From contig SCRD01000012.1 of assembly GCA_004298155.1 (NCBI GenBank), forward strand, positions 496,001-560,000: a stretch of DNA of 64,000 nt, in the 5' to 3' direction. The notes under the pieces are model-generated. The model had not been told where the DNA came from. It ran no database searches and worked only from the letters and a program-made list of their open reading frames with translations. The position numbers and the translations under genes were made by a program. Position 1 is the first letter of the stretch, and the number at the start of each line of letters is the position of its first letter. Of the stretch, positions 1-8,974 are shown one piece after another. Origin of the DNA: Acidobacteriota bacterium. GTDB lineage: Bacteria; Acidobacteriota; Terriglobia; UBA7540.

Positions 1-1449
1 GGTAAGAGTGATTGGAGAGTTGGGATTTAGCTTAAGCGCTATGTTCCATTCCTTCTCAGCCTCGCTAATCCTCCCGTGGTTCCACGCCACCACGCCCAGA
101 TTTTCCCGGATGTTGGTAGCCCGGGGCGAGACCTTCAGAGTCTGGCTGTAAAGCGCCTCGTCGCTGCGCCAGTCGCGATTCCTGGCCACTACCCGAACGG
201 CCATCAGCAGACCCAGAGCGCAGGACGTTGCCAGCAGGGCATGCCTCCAGGCACTTGCACGTGCCGATAGAGATTTCCACAGCTTTATACCCGCCCAGCC
301 CATCAGCCAGCAAAAGCCCACTGATGGCAAGTAGAGGTAACGTTCTGCAAAGACGTTCCCTGCCAGGTAACGGATGTCGAGCACAGGAGCAAGAGTCAAA
401 AAGAACCAGACAAACCCAAACGAGGCCGTACGATTTCTACGGTAAAGCAGGACAAAAATCATCAGACAGGCAGAAAGTGCCGCGATGCCCGCCAGCACCC
501 TCGGGTCAAATATTGAGTTTCCCTTATGGAAGACGTAGTAGGCACAGAGTTTGACCGGCCAGAAAAGCTTTTCAAGATACTGGCCTGCCAGCGCCAGTGA
601 CGACAGAACACTTGGATACCAGCCAAGCCGCGATAACTGGACCTGTGGCGCGAAGGCCCCCAAATGCTCAACCCTGAACAGAACGTAAGCCAGGTCCATC
701 AGCCAGAACTCTCCATAGCGGCGCGCTTTCTGCAAGAAGGTGGTTTCAGCACGGTCGTCCCGGAAGAAATGCTCGTAGATCATGGCCACCAAGGGAAGCA
801 TCAGGGCCTGCTCCTTGGAAAAAATGGTCAGAGCAAAACTCACCACAGCGGCCAGCTTGAACCAGGGAGAAATTCCGCCATGCGGACGCGCTATGCAGAG
901 AAACAGCCAGAAAGTGAGCAGGTAGAAAAACGTAACCTCCAGGCTGGTTACGGCTGCAACCCAGGCCACGGCCTCAGTGTGGATGGGGTGGACAGCAAAA
1001 AGGCAGGCGGCCAAAAACGCAACCGCAGTGTCCTTAAACAGCCGTCGCGCCACCGCAAAGACCAGGAGGACGACGCCGACGTGCAGTAAAACATTTACCA
1101 GATGGAAGCCGTAGGCCAAAGGGCCAAATACGTGATAGCACACCGCGTATCCAAAGGTCATCATGGGGCGATAGTAGTTGGAGACGCCTTGCATCCCCAC
1201 AAATGACCAGACGGTCGTGCCAAAGACCTGCGGTAAAAAATGGAAATTCTTCAGGTAGGGGTTGTCCAGCACCTGGCGGTTATCGTCGTAGACAAATCCG
1301 TTGAGGAGCGTATTAAGGTAAGGGAGCGCCGCGAAGAGAATGAGTGCTGCGATCAGAAAAGCGCCGGGCTTCCCGGTTTCACGCCGGCCTCCCTCCTGAC
1401 CGGCTTTCGGGACGGTTTCTGGATTATTCGTCCTGCGAAAAGAAGTCAT
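1..1449 (-). CDS. TMTC-like membrane glycosyltransferase with TPR tail (partial, C-terminus outside window)
   Basis: An open frame runs without a stop from the ATG at 1449 to the left edge (483 codons). The N-terminus holds a first membrane segment followed by a luminal-type loop with FVYDDNRQ. An Asp-Asp in this loop is the hallmark of the GT-C/PMT-TMTC fold, which uses a lipid-linked sugar. About ten more hydrophobic segments follow, including the conserved HPIHTEAVAW loop and a late ERYLYLPSVG loop. A TPR-like stretch (NIRENLGVVAWNHGRISEAE) begins just before the edge, so the full protein should carry more TPRs. It is a paralogue in architecture of the protein at 2473-4311, and both flank pilA on the same strand. 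This suggests, without proving it, that they modify pilin or another exported protein. The sugar and acceptor are not visible from sequence. Confidence 0.82.
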   Translation of the reverse strand, partial: MTSFRRTNNPETVPKAGQEGGRRETGKPGAFLIAALILFAALPYLNTLLNGFVYDDNRQVLDNPYLKNFHFLPQVFGTTVWSFVGMQGVSNYYRPMMTFGYAVCYHVFGPLAYGFHLVNVLLHVGVVLLVFAVARRLFKDTAVAFLAACLFAVHPIHTEAVAWVAAVTSLEVTFFYLLTFWLFLCIARPHGGISPWFKLAAVVSFALTIFSKEQALMLPLVAMIYEHFFRDDRAETTFLQKARRYGEFWLMDLAYVLFRVEHLGAFAPQVQLSRLGWYPSVLSSLALAGQYLEKLFWPVKLCAYYVFHKGNSIFDPRVLAGIAALSACLMIFVLLYRRNRTASFGFVWFFLTLAPVLDIRYLAGNVFAERYLYLPSVGFCWLMGWAGIKLWKSLSARASAWRHALLATSCALGLLMAVRVVARNRDWRSDEALYSQTLKVSPRATNIRENLGVVAWNHGRISEAEKEWNIALKLNPNSPITLT

Positions 1450-1560
1450 CCGCTCTCCGGACGGAAGCTATCGGAATACACGGTCAGCACCGAGTCATTC
1501 GGTTTCATGGCCTTATTCTGTGGAATTGCCGACACAAGGCGTCAACGCAAGCTGTCAGGT

Positions 1561-1594
1561 CGCAAGAAAATGGGGGGAACCATCAGGTTCCCCC
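1561..1594 (-). terminator. Rho-independent terminator of pilA
   Basis: A perfect 9-bp stem (GGGGGAACC / GGTTCCCCC, 1573-1581 and 1586-1594) closes a 4-base ATCA loop. On the minus strand it is followed by the T-rich run TTTTCTT. It sits 44 bases after the pilA stop and before the next gene starts at 1449. It would therefore isolate the abundant pilin transcript from the downstream glycosyltransferase-like gene. Confidence 0.75.
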
Positions 1595-1637
1595 TCGGAG
1601 TTATTGCAACTAGACCTAATTCAGACGCCATGCGAGA

Positions 1638-2144
1638 TCAGCCCGCGAGGGGGGAATCCGCCGAACTGGCCTGGGTGTTGTTCGAGTTCTGGCGGATAAC
1701 GCCGGATTGGTCCGTATAGTAGGAATTCGTACCCGTGGTGCCACGTGTTACCGGATCAGCCCAAAATTCATAAGTATCGATCCGGCCGCCGACAACGGGC
1801 CCTGGGGAATACGTGAAGCTGTAACCGCTCTTCACTGCTCCCATGGCCGCAGCCGTACCGCCTGAAAGCACGTTGTCAACCAGGCCGGCAGCAGTGGATG
1901 TGGGCATGCCGCCCGCGGCCGGCGGGCCCAAGTAACCCATAGTTGACGTGTAGCCGCTATTGTAAGTCGAAGCATAGGTGACTTCGGCTGTATTGTAGGT
2001 CCTCAACGATCCAACCGCCGACGCCTGGTTGGCCGCAATCCTCGAGCGCAACAGGTTCGGTATCGCGATTGCAGCGATAATCAGGATGATCGCTACGACG
2101 ATCAGCAGTTCAATCAGCGAAAACCCTTTTGAATCTCTTCCCAT
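1638..2144 (-). CDS. pilA: Type IV major pilin PilA (prepilin)
   Basis: This is a 168-residue class III signal protein. The start at 2144 is preferred over the upstream ATG at 2192 because AAAGGAGG lies just before it and it leaves a typical short leader MGRDSKG, cleaved before FSLIELL. Glu5 of the mature protein, needed for assembly, is present. The N-terminal helix (mature residues 1-28, LIVVAIILIIAAIAIPNL) is the polymerisation core. The globular part is rich in Ser, Thr, Gly and Tyr and has no cysteine, so the usual C-terminal disulfide loop is absent. Its length is typical of delta-proteobacterial/acidobacterial pilins. It is monocistronic, with a sigma-54 element upstream and a hairpin terminator downstream. 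The many Ser/Thr residues make it a possible glycosylation target of the flanking TMTC-like proteins (inference). Confidence 0.95.
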   Translation of the reverse strand: MGRDSKGFSLIELLIVVAIILIIAAIAIPNLLRSRIAANQASAVGSLRTYNTAEVTYASTYNSGYTSTMGYLGPPAAGGMPTSTAAGLVDNVLSGGTAAAMGAVKSGYSFTYSPGPVVGGRIDTYEFWADPVTRGTTGTNSYYTDQSGVIRQNSNNTQASSADSPLAG

Positions 2145-2202
2145 TCGTTCCTCCTTTAAGCTTACGTGAATCGTCCAATCTGACAAAGGCATTCAGACCT
2201 TG

Positions 2203-2218
2203 TGCATCTCAGGTTCCA
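2203..2218 (-). promoter_or_regulatory. Sigma-54 (-24/-12) promoter of pilA
   Basis: On the minus strand the sequence TGGAACCTGAGATGCA has the invariant GG and GC exactly 12 bases apart and matches TGGCAC-N5-TTGCA closely. Transcription would start near 2192, giving a 48-base leader before the pilA ATG at 2144. The NtrC-family gene pilR lies about 2 kb upstream on the same strand, as expected for PilSR control of pilA. The remaining gene-free bases (2219-2472) should hold the activator sites, but I could not define them by eye. Confidence 0.7.
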
Positions 2219-2472
2219 CATCAACTAAACCTAAAGAATTCTTCATAATCTCCCAGACCCATGAAATTTCAAGGAGTTATCATACCACCGACTGGAAAGC
2301 TCTGATACGTACGTGGCAGATGAGGCTCCCATGCCGGTTTTTGTCGAAACTCTTTGACAAATATCGTCACTTGTCCCACTCGTTGTGTGCAATGGCGGGT
2401 TGACATTCCACAAAGTGGTTTGAGGTCCTCTGTTTCTAGGCAGCTCATTCCACCGGCTTCGGTTAAAAGAAG

Positions 2473-4311
2473 CTACTCTTTTCCGGTTTGGTTTGTGAGG
2501 CCTTTGATGGCCTCGATCTGCTGTCCTGCCCCGCTTTCGCCCGGGAAATTCCTCAATTCCTCTTTGAATTCGGCTAGAGCGCCGGCGGTGTCGCCCTTCA
2601 GCTTCAAAATCATCCCCATTGCAAAATGGTAGGCTAGCCCGCCGGGTTGCAGCCTGAGGGCATGCCGCACGGCTTTTTCCGCGTCTTCAACGTTGCCGAG
2701 CTTCATCCACGTCAGCCCCAGATAAAAATACTCGTCACTGTCGACCCCATTCACGGTGATGGCGCGCTTGAAGTATTCCTCAGCTTCCGGCAGCCTGCCC
2801 ATCCGGTAATATGTGTACCCGGTGTTGTAGATGGCCAGCCAGAACTGCGGATCGCTGGCCAGGACCTCCTGGTAGAGAGCAAGCGCCTCAACATAGCGCC
2901 CCTGCTCCCCCATGGCGTTGCCCAGATTGGTCCTGGCTAGTTTGTTCAGGGGCGTGCGCTCGATTCCGTGCGCGTAAAGGGACATGTCATTCTTCCAATA
3001 ACGGTCCTCGATCGCCGTGGCCGTTCCAAGCACGGTCGCAAGCAGCACCACGACAACAGCCTGAAATGCAGGCAGGGCAAGCGGCTTCACCTTTCCAGTG
3101 TGGATGCGTCGCAGGGCCATGGCCAGCAGGACAGAAAAACCGATCGACGGCAGGTAGAGATAACGGTCGTGCGCGATTTCGCCAACAGGCAATACCGAAA
3201 GATCCAGCAAAGGAACAAACGGAATCAGTATCCACACGCAGCAAAAGAGGGCCACGCGGCCCTCCAGGGGCGAGTCCCTGCCCAGCCCGCGTACCACAAG
3301 CCAGACGAGGAATCCGATTGCCACAAGCCCGGCCAAAGGCAGGACAAAAGGGGCGAAAGCAGGCGTATAGACGTAAGGTACGTTATAAAAAACGCTCAGA
3401 CCAAAGGGCCAGACAAGGTGGCGCAAATAGAATAGCATCAGGTGCGGCCAGGTAAAGACAATCGTCGAGATGCTCAGCGGAACCATGGTGTGCCCCAGCC
3501 CATGGAGCACGTGCCAGCGCACAACTAAATAGATGAACGTAAGCAACACGAAGGGCACAATCCGCACGGCGGAAATGCACGCCCGCTCGAAAATTGACCT
3601 TGGCCATCGGAGCACCGCCGTCTCATGCCAGAGCCATTCATACGCAAAAATGATCATCGGCAGGATCAGTGCCGTTTCCTTTGACAGCATGGCAAACGCA
3701 TAGAGCGCCAGCGAACCCGCAAGCCACGCCCGGCGATGCGCCTTCCCTTCGCTCGCATTGAGATAGCAGAGGAATGAAGGCACCAGGAACAGGGCCAGCA
3801 GCGGGTCGGTAACACCCGAAATCCACGCTACCGATTCGATATGCACCGGATTAACACCAAAGATCAGCGCGGCGATTAGTGCCGTCCAGTTGTCGTGCGT
3901 CAGCCGCCGCGCCAGAACGTACACTACATAAGTAACGCCTGCATGCGAGGCGATGCTCACAAGGTGCCATCCTGCCGCGTAGGGGCCGAAGGCCTTGTAA
4001 TTAAGAAGTAGGAACAGCAGAAAAATGGGGCGGTAATAGTTGCCCTGAATGCTGGGGTAGGCAAAGCTCCAGACTCTTTCAAGAAAGTAGTGCGGAAGGT
4101 AGCGCCAGGCGTGGACCTGCACGTTGGCCAGAATCTGGCCGCGGTCGTCATAAACAAAGTCAAATCGGAGCGTGCTGCAATAGGCGAGAAAGGTGGCCAG
4201 GAGAATCAGGCTGAGCGCCAACCAGGGTTCCGCCGCCCATGACGACGCCGGCGGAAGAGGAGCACGGCCAGGTTTCTTCGCGGAACTTTGCTGGAGCGCG
4301 GGATCTGTCAT
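2473..4311 (-). CDS. TMTC-like polytopic glycosyltransferase with C-terminal TPRs
   Basis: The 612-residue protein has an N-terminal Pro/Ala-rich cytoplasmic tail (about 1-27), a first TM helix, then a loop with FVYDDRGQI carrying the Asp-Asp expected of GT-C enzymes. Ten or so further TM segments follow to about residue 430, with an HIESVAWISG loop and a DRYLYLPSIG loop. At least three TPR units close the protein (about 455-600: LARTNLGNAMGEQGRYVEAL, YNTGYTYYRMGRLPEAEEYF, YFYLGLTWMKLGNVEDAEKA). It starts 20 bases after pilR and ends 328 bases before pilA, so it is probably the last gene of the pil operon. Known family members transfer mannose or related sugars from lipid carriers to Ser/Thr. 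Its placement hints at pilin glycosylation. Confidence 0.85.
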   Translation of the reverse strand: MTDPALQQSSAKKPGRAPLPPASSWAAEPWLALSLILLATFLAYCSTLRFDFVYDDRGQILANVQVHAWRYLPHYFLERVWSFAYPSIQGNYYRPIFLLFLLLNYKAFGPYAAGWHLVSIASHAGVTYVVYVLARRLTHDNWTALIAALIFGVNPVHIESVAWISGVTDPLLALFLVPSFLCYLNASEGKAHRRAWLAGSLALYAFAMLSKETALILPMIIFAYEWLWHETAVLRWPRSIFERACISAVRIVPFVLLTFIYLVVRWHVLHGLGHTMVPLSISTIVFTWPHLMLFYLRHLVWPFGLSVFYNVPYVYTPAFAPFVLPLAGLVAIGFLVWLVVRGLGRDSPLEGRVALFCCVWILIPFVPLLDLSVLPVGEIAHDRYLYLPSIGFSVLLAMALRRIHTGKVKPLALPAFQAVVVVLLATVLGTATAIEDRYWKNDMSLYAHGIERTPLNKLARTNLGNAMGEQGRYVEALALYQEVLASDPQFWLAIYNTGYTYYRMGRLPEAEEYFKRAITVNGVDSDEYFYLGLTWMKLGNVEDAEKAVRHALRLQPGGLAYHFAMGMILKLKGDTAGALAEFKEELRNFPGESGAGQQIEAIKGLTNQTGKE

Positions 4312-4331
4312 TTCCAGTCTGCCTACTACCT

Positions 4332-5702
4332 TCAGACGCCGTGCTTCTTGGCATAGTGGCGGAAAGACCGGTAACTCATGTGCAGCAGATCAGCCGCGCG
4401 GCGCCGCACGCCCCCAGTCAGGTTCAAAGCCTCCACCAGGTAATGTCTTTCGACCTCTTCAATCTGCGATTCAAAATCCAGACCCGCCTTGGGGATTCCA
4501 ACACGCATCTCCCCGTCTGGCCTCATCCCTTGAATCGCAACCGGAAGGTGTTCCATCCCCACCAATCCCTCATGGCTACCGCTTACCGCCACCGCATGCT
4601 CGATTGCATTTTCCAGCTCACGAACGTTTCCAGGCCAGACGTGATGCATCAAGGCGGAAAGCGCACGGGGTTCAAAATCCCTGACTGGCTTCCCCACTTC
4701 GAGCGCATACTTCCTCAGGAAGTGCCGTGCCAGGGGTTCGATATCATCTTTGCGCTCGCGGAGCGGTGGAACGTGGATTGGAATGACGCTGACCCGGTAA
4801 TAGAAATCCTCCCGAAACCGTTTCTCTGCCACCATGGTCTTCAGATCGCAGTTTGTCGAGGCAATCAGGCGGACATCAACTGGAATATCCTGGGTCCCGC
4901 CAAGCGGCCGCACCATCCGCTCCTGGAGAACGCGGAGCAATTTGACCTGCATCCCCGGGCTGGTTTCGCCAATCTCATCGAGAAACAACGTTCCACCGTT
5001 GGCCGACTCGATAATTCCCTTCCGGTTAGCATCAGCACCCGTAAAAGCTCCCTTGAAATATCCGAAAAGCTCGCTCTCAAGTAAAGTCTCAGGGAACGCC
5101 CCGCAATTGATAGACATAAATGTCTTATTGCGCCGTTGGCTGGCCTCATGAATCGCCCTGGCCACAAGTTCCTTGCCCGTCCCGCTTTCACCCGTTATCA
5201 GTACCGTGCTGTTCGTGGGTGCGACGCTGCGCACCATTTCCAGGATGGCAGCAATCTTTTCACTGCGGCCTATAATGTTCTCCTGCGCGAAAAGACGCAA
5301 CATTTCGCGTCTGAGTCCTGCGTTTTCTTCGCGCAGGGCCATCTCTTCCAGCGCGCGATCGACCACCAGCCTGATCTCTTCCACCAGCCTGTTAGTCTTG
5401 ATGACGTATCGATAGGCGCCAAGATTCAGCGCCTGAATAGCGCTGGGCATGGTGGGAACCGCAGTGATCAGGATGAAAGCCGCAGAGCTGTGCGTAGCGC
5501 GCGTGTGAAGGAGCAGATCAATCCCCGTCAAGTCGGGCATACGAATGTCGGCGATAATCACATCATACACCTGCGATTCGATCTTCTTTTTCGCAAGCTG
5601 GCTGCTGGTGGCCGTTTCAACTGCATGGCCTGCCTTCCGGAAAGCAATCTCCAGAAGCTGGCAAATTGATTTCTCATCGTCTACAACCAGCAATCTTGCC
5701 AT
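4332..5702 (-). CDS. pilR: NtrC-family sigma-54 response regulator PilR
   Basis: The 456-residue protein has three domains. The receiver (1-120) has the acidic pair D8/D9, the phospho-acceptor D52 (IIADIRMPD) and a conserved Lys in YVIKTNR. The AAA+ domain (about 140-370) has Walker A GESGTGKE, an intact GAFTGA sigma-54 contact loop (in KGAFTGADAN), Walker B LFLDEIGE and the arginine-finger region. A Fis-type helix-turn-helix ends the protein (RRRAADLLHMSYRSFRHYAKK). All parts needed to drive a sigma-54 promoter are present, and the element in front of pilA is an obvious candidate target. The partner kinase pilS is 116 bases upstream on the same strand. Confidence 0.93.
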   Translation of the reverse strand: MARLLVVDDEKSICQLLEIAFRKAGHAVETATSSQLAKKKIESQVYDVIIADIRMPDLTGIDLLLHTRATHSSAAFILITAVPTMPSAIQALNLGAYRYVIKTNRLVEEIRLVVDRALEEMALREENAGLRREMLRLFAQENIIGRSEKIAAILEMVRSVAPTNSTVLITGESGTGKELVARAIHEASQRRNKTFMSINCGAFPETLLESELFGYFKGAFTGADANRKGIIESANGGTLFLDEIGETSPGMQVKLLRVLQERMVRPLGGTQDIPVDVRLIASTNCDLKTMVAEKRFREDFYYRVSVIPIHVPPLRERKDDIEPLARHFLRKYALEVGKPVRDFEPRALSALMHHVWPGNVRELENAIEHAVAVSGSHEGLVGMEHLPVAIQGMRPDGEMRVGIPKAGLDFESQIEEVERHYLVEALNLTGGVRRRAADLLHMSYRSFRHYAKKHGV

Positions 5703-5818
5703 GTTTTTAATTCCCGGCCTCGGCCGTGCCTTTCAAAACAGCAGGCTGTTCAATATCCGGCTGCCACGAATGCTCCCCATCCTGTGCCTGAGTAGTGCGA
5801 CGAAATGCTGCGTGTAGT

Positions 5819-7597
5819 TCAGAGCCTGCCGCCGGCATGAACCTGTGCCTCCTCCATTTTCTTCACGGGCTGTGACTTCGGCAGTGTAATGCTAACTTCA
5901 GTCCCCTGGGCGGAGGATGACTGCACCTGGATGTGGCCGCCATGTCCCTGCACAATCTGGTAGACGATCGCCAAACCCAGTCCTGTTCCGTGGGCGAACG
6001 CTGGCTGGAAAGGCTCAAAGAGCTTCTCAAGCTGCGGCGGATCAATTCCGATGCCGGTGTCGCGGAAAACAATTTCAGTGACGCCCCGCTCGGCCGGGCG
6101 AATTTCAACTGTGAGGAGTCCGCCATTTTCCATGGCTTTCAAAGCATTGTCGCAAACGTTCCAGAATACCTGGCGGAGCTTGTCCGCGTCAGCCATGATC
6201 ATCACCGGGTGAGGTGGCAGGTTGCGCGCAATCTTTACTCCTTCCGGGAAATCAGGGCGGTGCCGGAGCAAAAGCAGTGTTTCCTCAATCAGAACCCCCA
6301 CGTCAACTTCGCAGAATTCAAACCGCTGCTCGCGCGAATAAAGCAGGAAATCAGAAACCAGCTTGTTCAGGCGCTCCGATTCCCGGCTGACGATGGCAAT
6401 CAGTTTGCGTTCATCCTCGTCGATATCCCTCATGGTTTCCAATACCTTAGCCGACCCTGAAATCGAGGCTAAAGGATTCCGGATTTCGTGTGCGATCCCT
6501 GCGGACAGCCGGCCGAGCGTGGCCATGCGGTCGCGCAGGCGGTACTGCGCTTCCAAGCGCTTCTGGATAGTGAGGTCCTGAAGGCTATAAATGTAGCCAG
6601 CCATTCCGCTCTCAGGGATCACGAGATGCGAAACCGAGACGCCGAGGGTGCGCCGCTCGCCGGTCGGGTGGAGGCACTCAATCTCCTGCCGCCCGGGAGA
6701 TGATACCAAGTCGCGAAATGCATCGGATCGCGGGCCGAGGCTTCCCAGAATTTTTTCAATCGGTTCGCCCAACGCGGAGTCCCGTCGGCAACCCAGTATC
6801 TCCGCGCCCGCAGGATTAAATTCCGTTACAATACCGTCCAGATCCGTAGTAATCAGGCCATCCCTCATGCTCCTGACCACGTTTTCATTGATCGCCTGAA
6901 GACTGGCTACCTGACCCCGCCTGTCGCGAAGTTCGGCGCCGGTCTTGCGCAATGTTTCCGCCAGGAAGCCGGCCAGGTAGGCCACCGCAAAGAACCCGAA
7001 AAAGCTGGCCAGGATTTTGACCTGCAGCGTCCCCAGGTCCATGGGCGTGCCGGGAGAATTTGAAAATTCTGCAATTATGGGATGCCGCGCGACAAGGGCC
7101 GGATAAATCTGAGGCAGGTGGGCAAGCTCCAGCAAGCCGCCCATCAGAATAAAACTGATTCCTGCCACCAGAAAAACTCGAGTGCGCGGCAACAGAATGG
7201 ATGCCAGGATAATGACCACCAGGTATAGAGAGAAGTAGTTGCTTTCCAGATCGCCCGTCACGTGAACGATGGCCGTGATGATGAAAACATCTGCAAAAAG
7301 CTGAAGGTGAGCTTGCAGGGAATAATCAAGACTGATCTGGTTATAAATCAGAAAAAAAAGACTCAGGACGTACCACAAGATGACAAACCCGCCCAGATTT
7401 TCAATTGCGCGGAAGCCGCTGGGGGTGGGTGAAACCTGCTCAATGGCGTATGCAATGGCAAAGACAAAAGTAATGATAACAAACCGGATCTTAATGACCC
7501 AGGGAAGCCAGCTTTGAAGTTCACCAGTGAATTTCATAGGGGAACTAAAGAGCATTATAGGGATTGAGTTCTTATTGGACAACAACTCTTGCTGCAC
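5819..7597 (-). CDS. pilS: Membrane sensor histidine kinase PilS
   Basis: This 592-residue kinase starts at a GTG with GGAGG ten bases upstream. About six hydrophobic segments (residues 30-215) make the PilS-type membrane sensor. A PAS domain (about 235-345, LITTDLDGIVTEFNPAG) follows, then HisKA with the phospho-acceptor His370 in AHEIRNPLASISGS. The HATPase domain has the N box (CDNALKAM), G1 box (DTGIGID) and G2 box (GTGLGLAIV). In other bacteria PilS monitors pilin in the membrane and phosphorylates PilR. The C-terminus runs about 30 residues past the ATPase core with no recognised motif. The gene sits between pilC and pilR and is probably co-transcribed with both. Confidence 0.92.
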   Translation of the reverse strand: MQQELLSNKNSIPIMLFSSPMKFTGELQSWLPWVIKIRFVIITFVFAIAYAIEQVSPTPSGFRAIENLGGFVILWYVLSLFFLIYNQISLDYSLQAHLQLFADVFIITAIVHVTGDLESNYFSLYLVVIILASILLPRTRVFLVAGISFILMGGLLELAHLPQIYPALVARHPIIAEFSNSPGTPMDLGTLQVKILASFFGFFAVAYLAGFLAETLRKTGAELRDRRGQVASLQAINENVVRSMRDGLITTDLDGIVTEFNPAGAEILGCRRDSALGEPIEKILGSLGPRSDAFRDLVSSPGRQEIECLHPTGERRTLGVSVSHLVIPESGMAGYIYSLQDLTIQKRLEAQYRLRDRMATLGRLSAGIAHEIRNPLASISGSAKVLETMRDIDEDERKLIAIVSRESERLNKLVSDFLLYSREQRFEFCEVDVGVLIEETLLLLRHRPDFPEGVKIARNLPPHPVMIMADADKLRQVFWNVCDNALKAMENGGLLTVEIRPAERGVTEIVFRDTGIGIDPPQLEKLFEPFQPAFAHGTGLGLAIVYQIVQGHGGHIQVQSSSAQGTEVSITLPKSQPVKKMEEAQVHAGGRL

Positions 7598-7680
7598 AGA
7601 AGCTCAACCTCCATATGTTCCGTGTCCCCCGCAAAAACATCTCCTTGCACCTCATCACGAATTAACCGCCATAGCAGGGA

Positions 7681-8892
7681 TCACCCTGCCAGTTTGCCGA
7701 TGAGGGAGAACAACGGCATGTACATTGAGATCACCACGCCGCCGACAACGACTCCGAGAAAGAGAATGATCATAGGTTCGAGGGCTGTCAGAAGGTCACC
7801 CACCGCCGCGTCCACTTCATCCTCATAGAAATCGGCCACCTTCTGGAGCATGGAGTCGAGCGCTCCAGTTTGCTCACCCACGCCAATCATCTGGACGACC
7901 ATGTTGGGGAAGACGCCGGTTTCGCGCAGCGGATCCACGATGGTCCGCCCTCCTTCGATGGCTTTGCGCACCTGGCTGATTGCCTTCTCAACCACAGCGT
8001 TCCCTGATGTGCGGGAAGTAATGTCCATCGACTCGAGCATAGGTACGCCGCTGGTGATCAGGGTTCCGAGGGTCCTGGAAAATCTGGCTACGGCAATTTT
8101 TCGCATCACCGGGCCGAGCACCGGAATTTTCAGGATGAGCGCATCGATGACCATTCGTCCGGAAGGTGTACGGTAGTACCATCGGATCCCCAGCCCCATG
8201 AGAAAAAGCAGCACGATCAGAATTAGCCCAAAACTTGACACGAAATGGCTTAGAGCAATCACAACCCGGGTAGGAAGTGGTAGCGCGACACCGAGGCCTG
8301 CAAACAGGGTGGTGAAGATAGGCACCACCTTCCACAACAGCAACGCGACGACACCAGCAGCAATCACCACAACGGCCACGGGATAAATCATCGCTGACTG
8401 CACGGATCGCTTGAGTTTGACCGCCTTCTCGATATAGGTCGAGAGGCGCTGAAGGATAGTGTCAAGGATGCCGCCGCTCTCTCCGGCTTCCACCATGTTG
8501 GTGTAAAGATCGTCAAAGCCCTTCGGATACTGGCGTAAAGCGTTGGCCAGGGAAGACCCTTCCTCCACCGAGCCGCGGACACCCGTCAGCATTCGGGCAA
8601 AAGCCTTATTCTCCTGCTGCGAAGAAAGAATTTCGAGACATTGCACCAGCGGTAGACCCGCGTCGATCATCACGGAAAACTGGCGCGTAAAGACAGCCAG
8701 CTCCTTCGCCTTGACCTTCTCTCCCCACTTGAACTTGGGGATCGCAATTTCACGCCCTTTCTCTACAATCTTGAGTGGAGTAATCGACTCTCGGCGCAAA
8801 GCGGAATCGAGTGCGGCACGGCTAGGCGCAGCTCGAACTCCAGTGACGCTCTCTCCCGTCCGCGATGTTCCTCGAAACTCAAATTGGGACAT
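7681..8892 (-). CDS. pilC: Type IV pilus inner-membrane platform protein PilC
   Basis: The 403-residue length is usual for PilC/GspF. It contains two T2SSF repeats (about 70-195 and 275-395), each with an alpha-helical cytoplasmic bundle and the signature of the family (FTRQFSVMIDAGLPLVQCL and FSRTLGTLITSGVPMLESMD). Three TM segments are seen near 170-195, 215-240 and 375-400. The ATG is preceded by GGAGG at a 9-base spacing. PilC couples the PilB and PilT motors to the growing pilus. The gene follows pilT by 82 bases. Confidence 0.94.
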   Translation of the reverse strand: MSQFEFRGTSRTGESVTGVRAAPSRAALDSALRRESITPLKIVEKGREIAIPKFKWGEKVKAKELAVFTRQFSVMIDAGLPLVQCLEILSSQQENKAFARMLTGVRGSVEEGSSLANALRQYPKGFDDLYTNMVEAGESGGILDTILQRLSTYIEKAVKLKRSVQSAMIYPVAVVVIAAGVVALLLWKVVPIFTTLFAGLGVALPLPTRVVIALSHFVSSFGLILIVLLFLMGLGIRWYYRTPSGRMVIDALILKIPVLGPVMRKIAVARFSRTLGTLITSGVPMLESMDITSRTSGNAVVEKAISQVRKAIEGGRTIVDPLRETGVFPNMVVQMIGVGEQTGALDSMLQKVADFYEDEVDAAVGDLLTALEPMIILFLGVVVGGVVISMYMPLFSLIGKLAG

Positions 8893-8974
8893 TGCCTGCT
8901 ACCTCCGTCCGAGGCATGCTTTACATCTGGATGGCTTCCCTGCTCCAGATCAAACCCTTCCGCCAGCCTCTGCA

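Noticed and set aside
2245-2350. Other GG-N10-GC-like pairs upstream of pilA
   Set aside because: They have wrong spacing or poor flanks compared with the element at 2203-2218.
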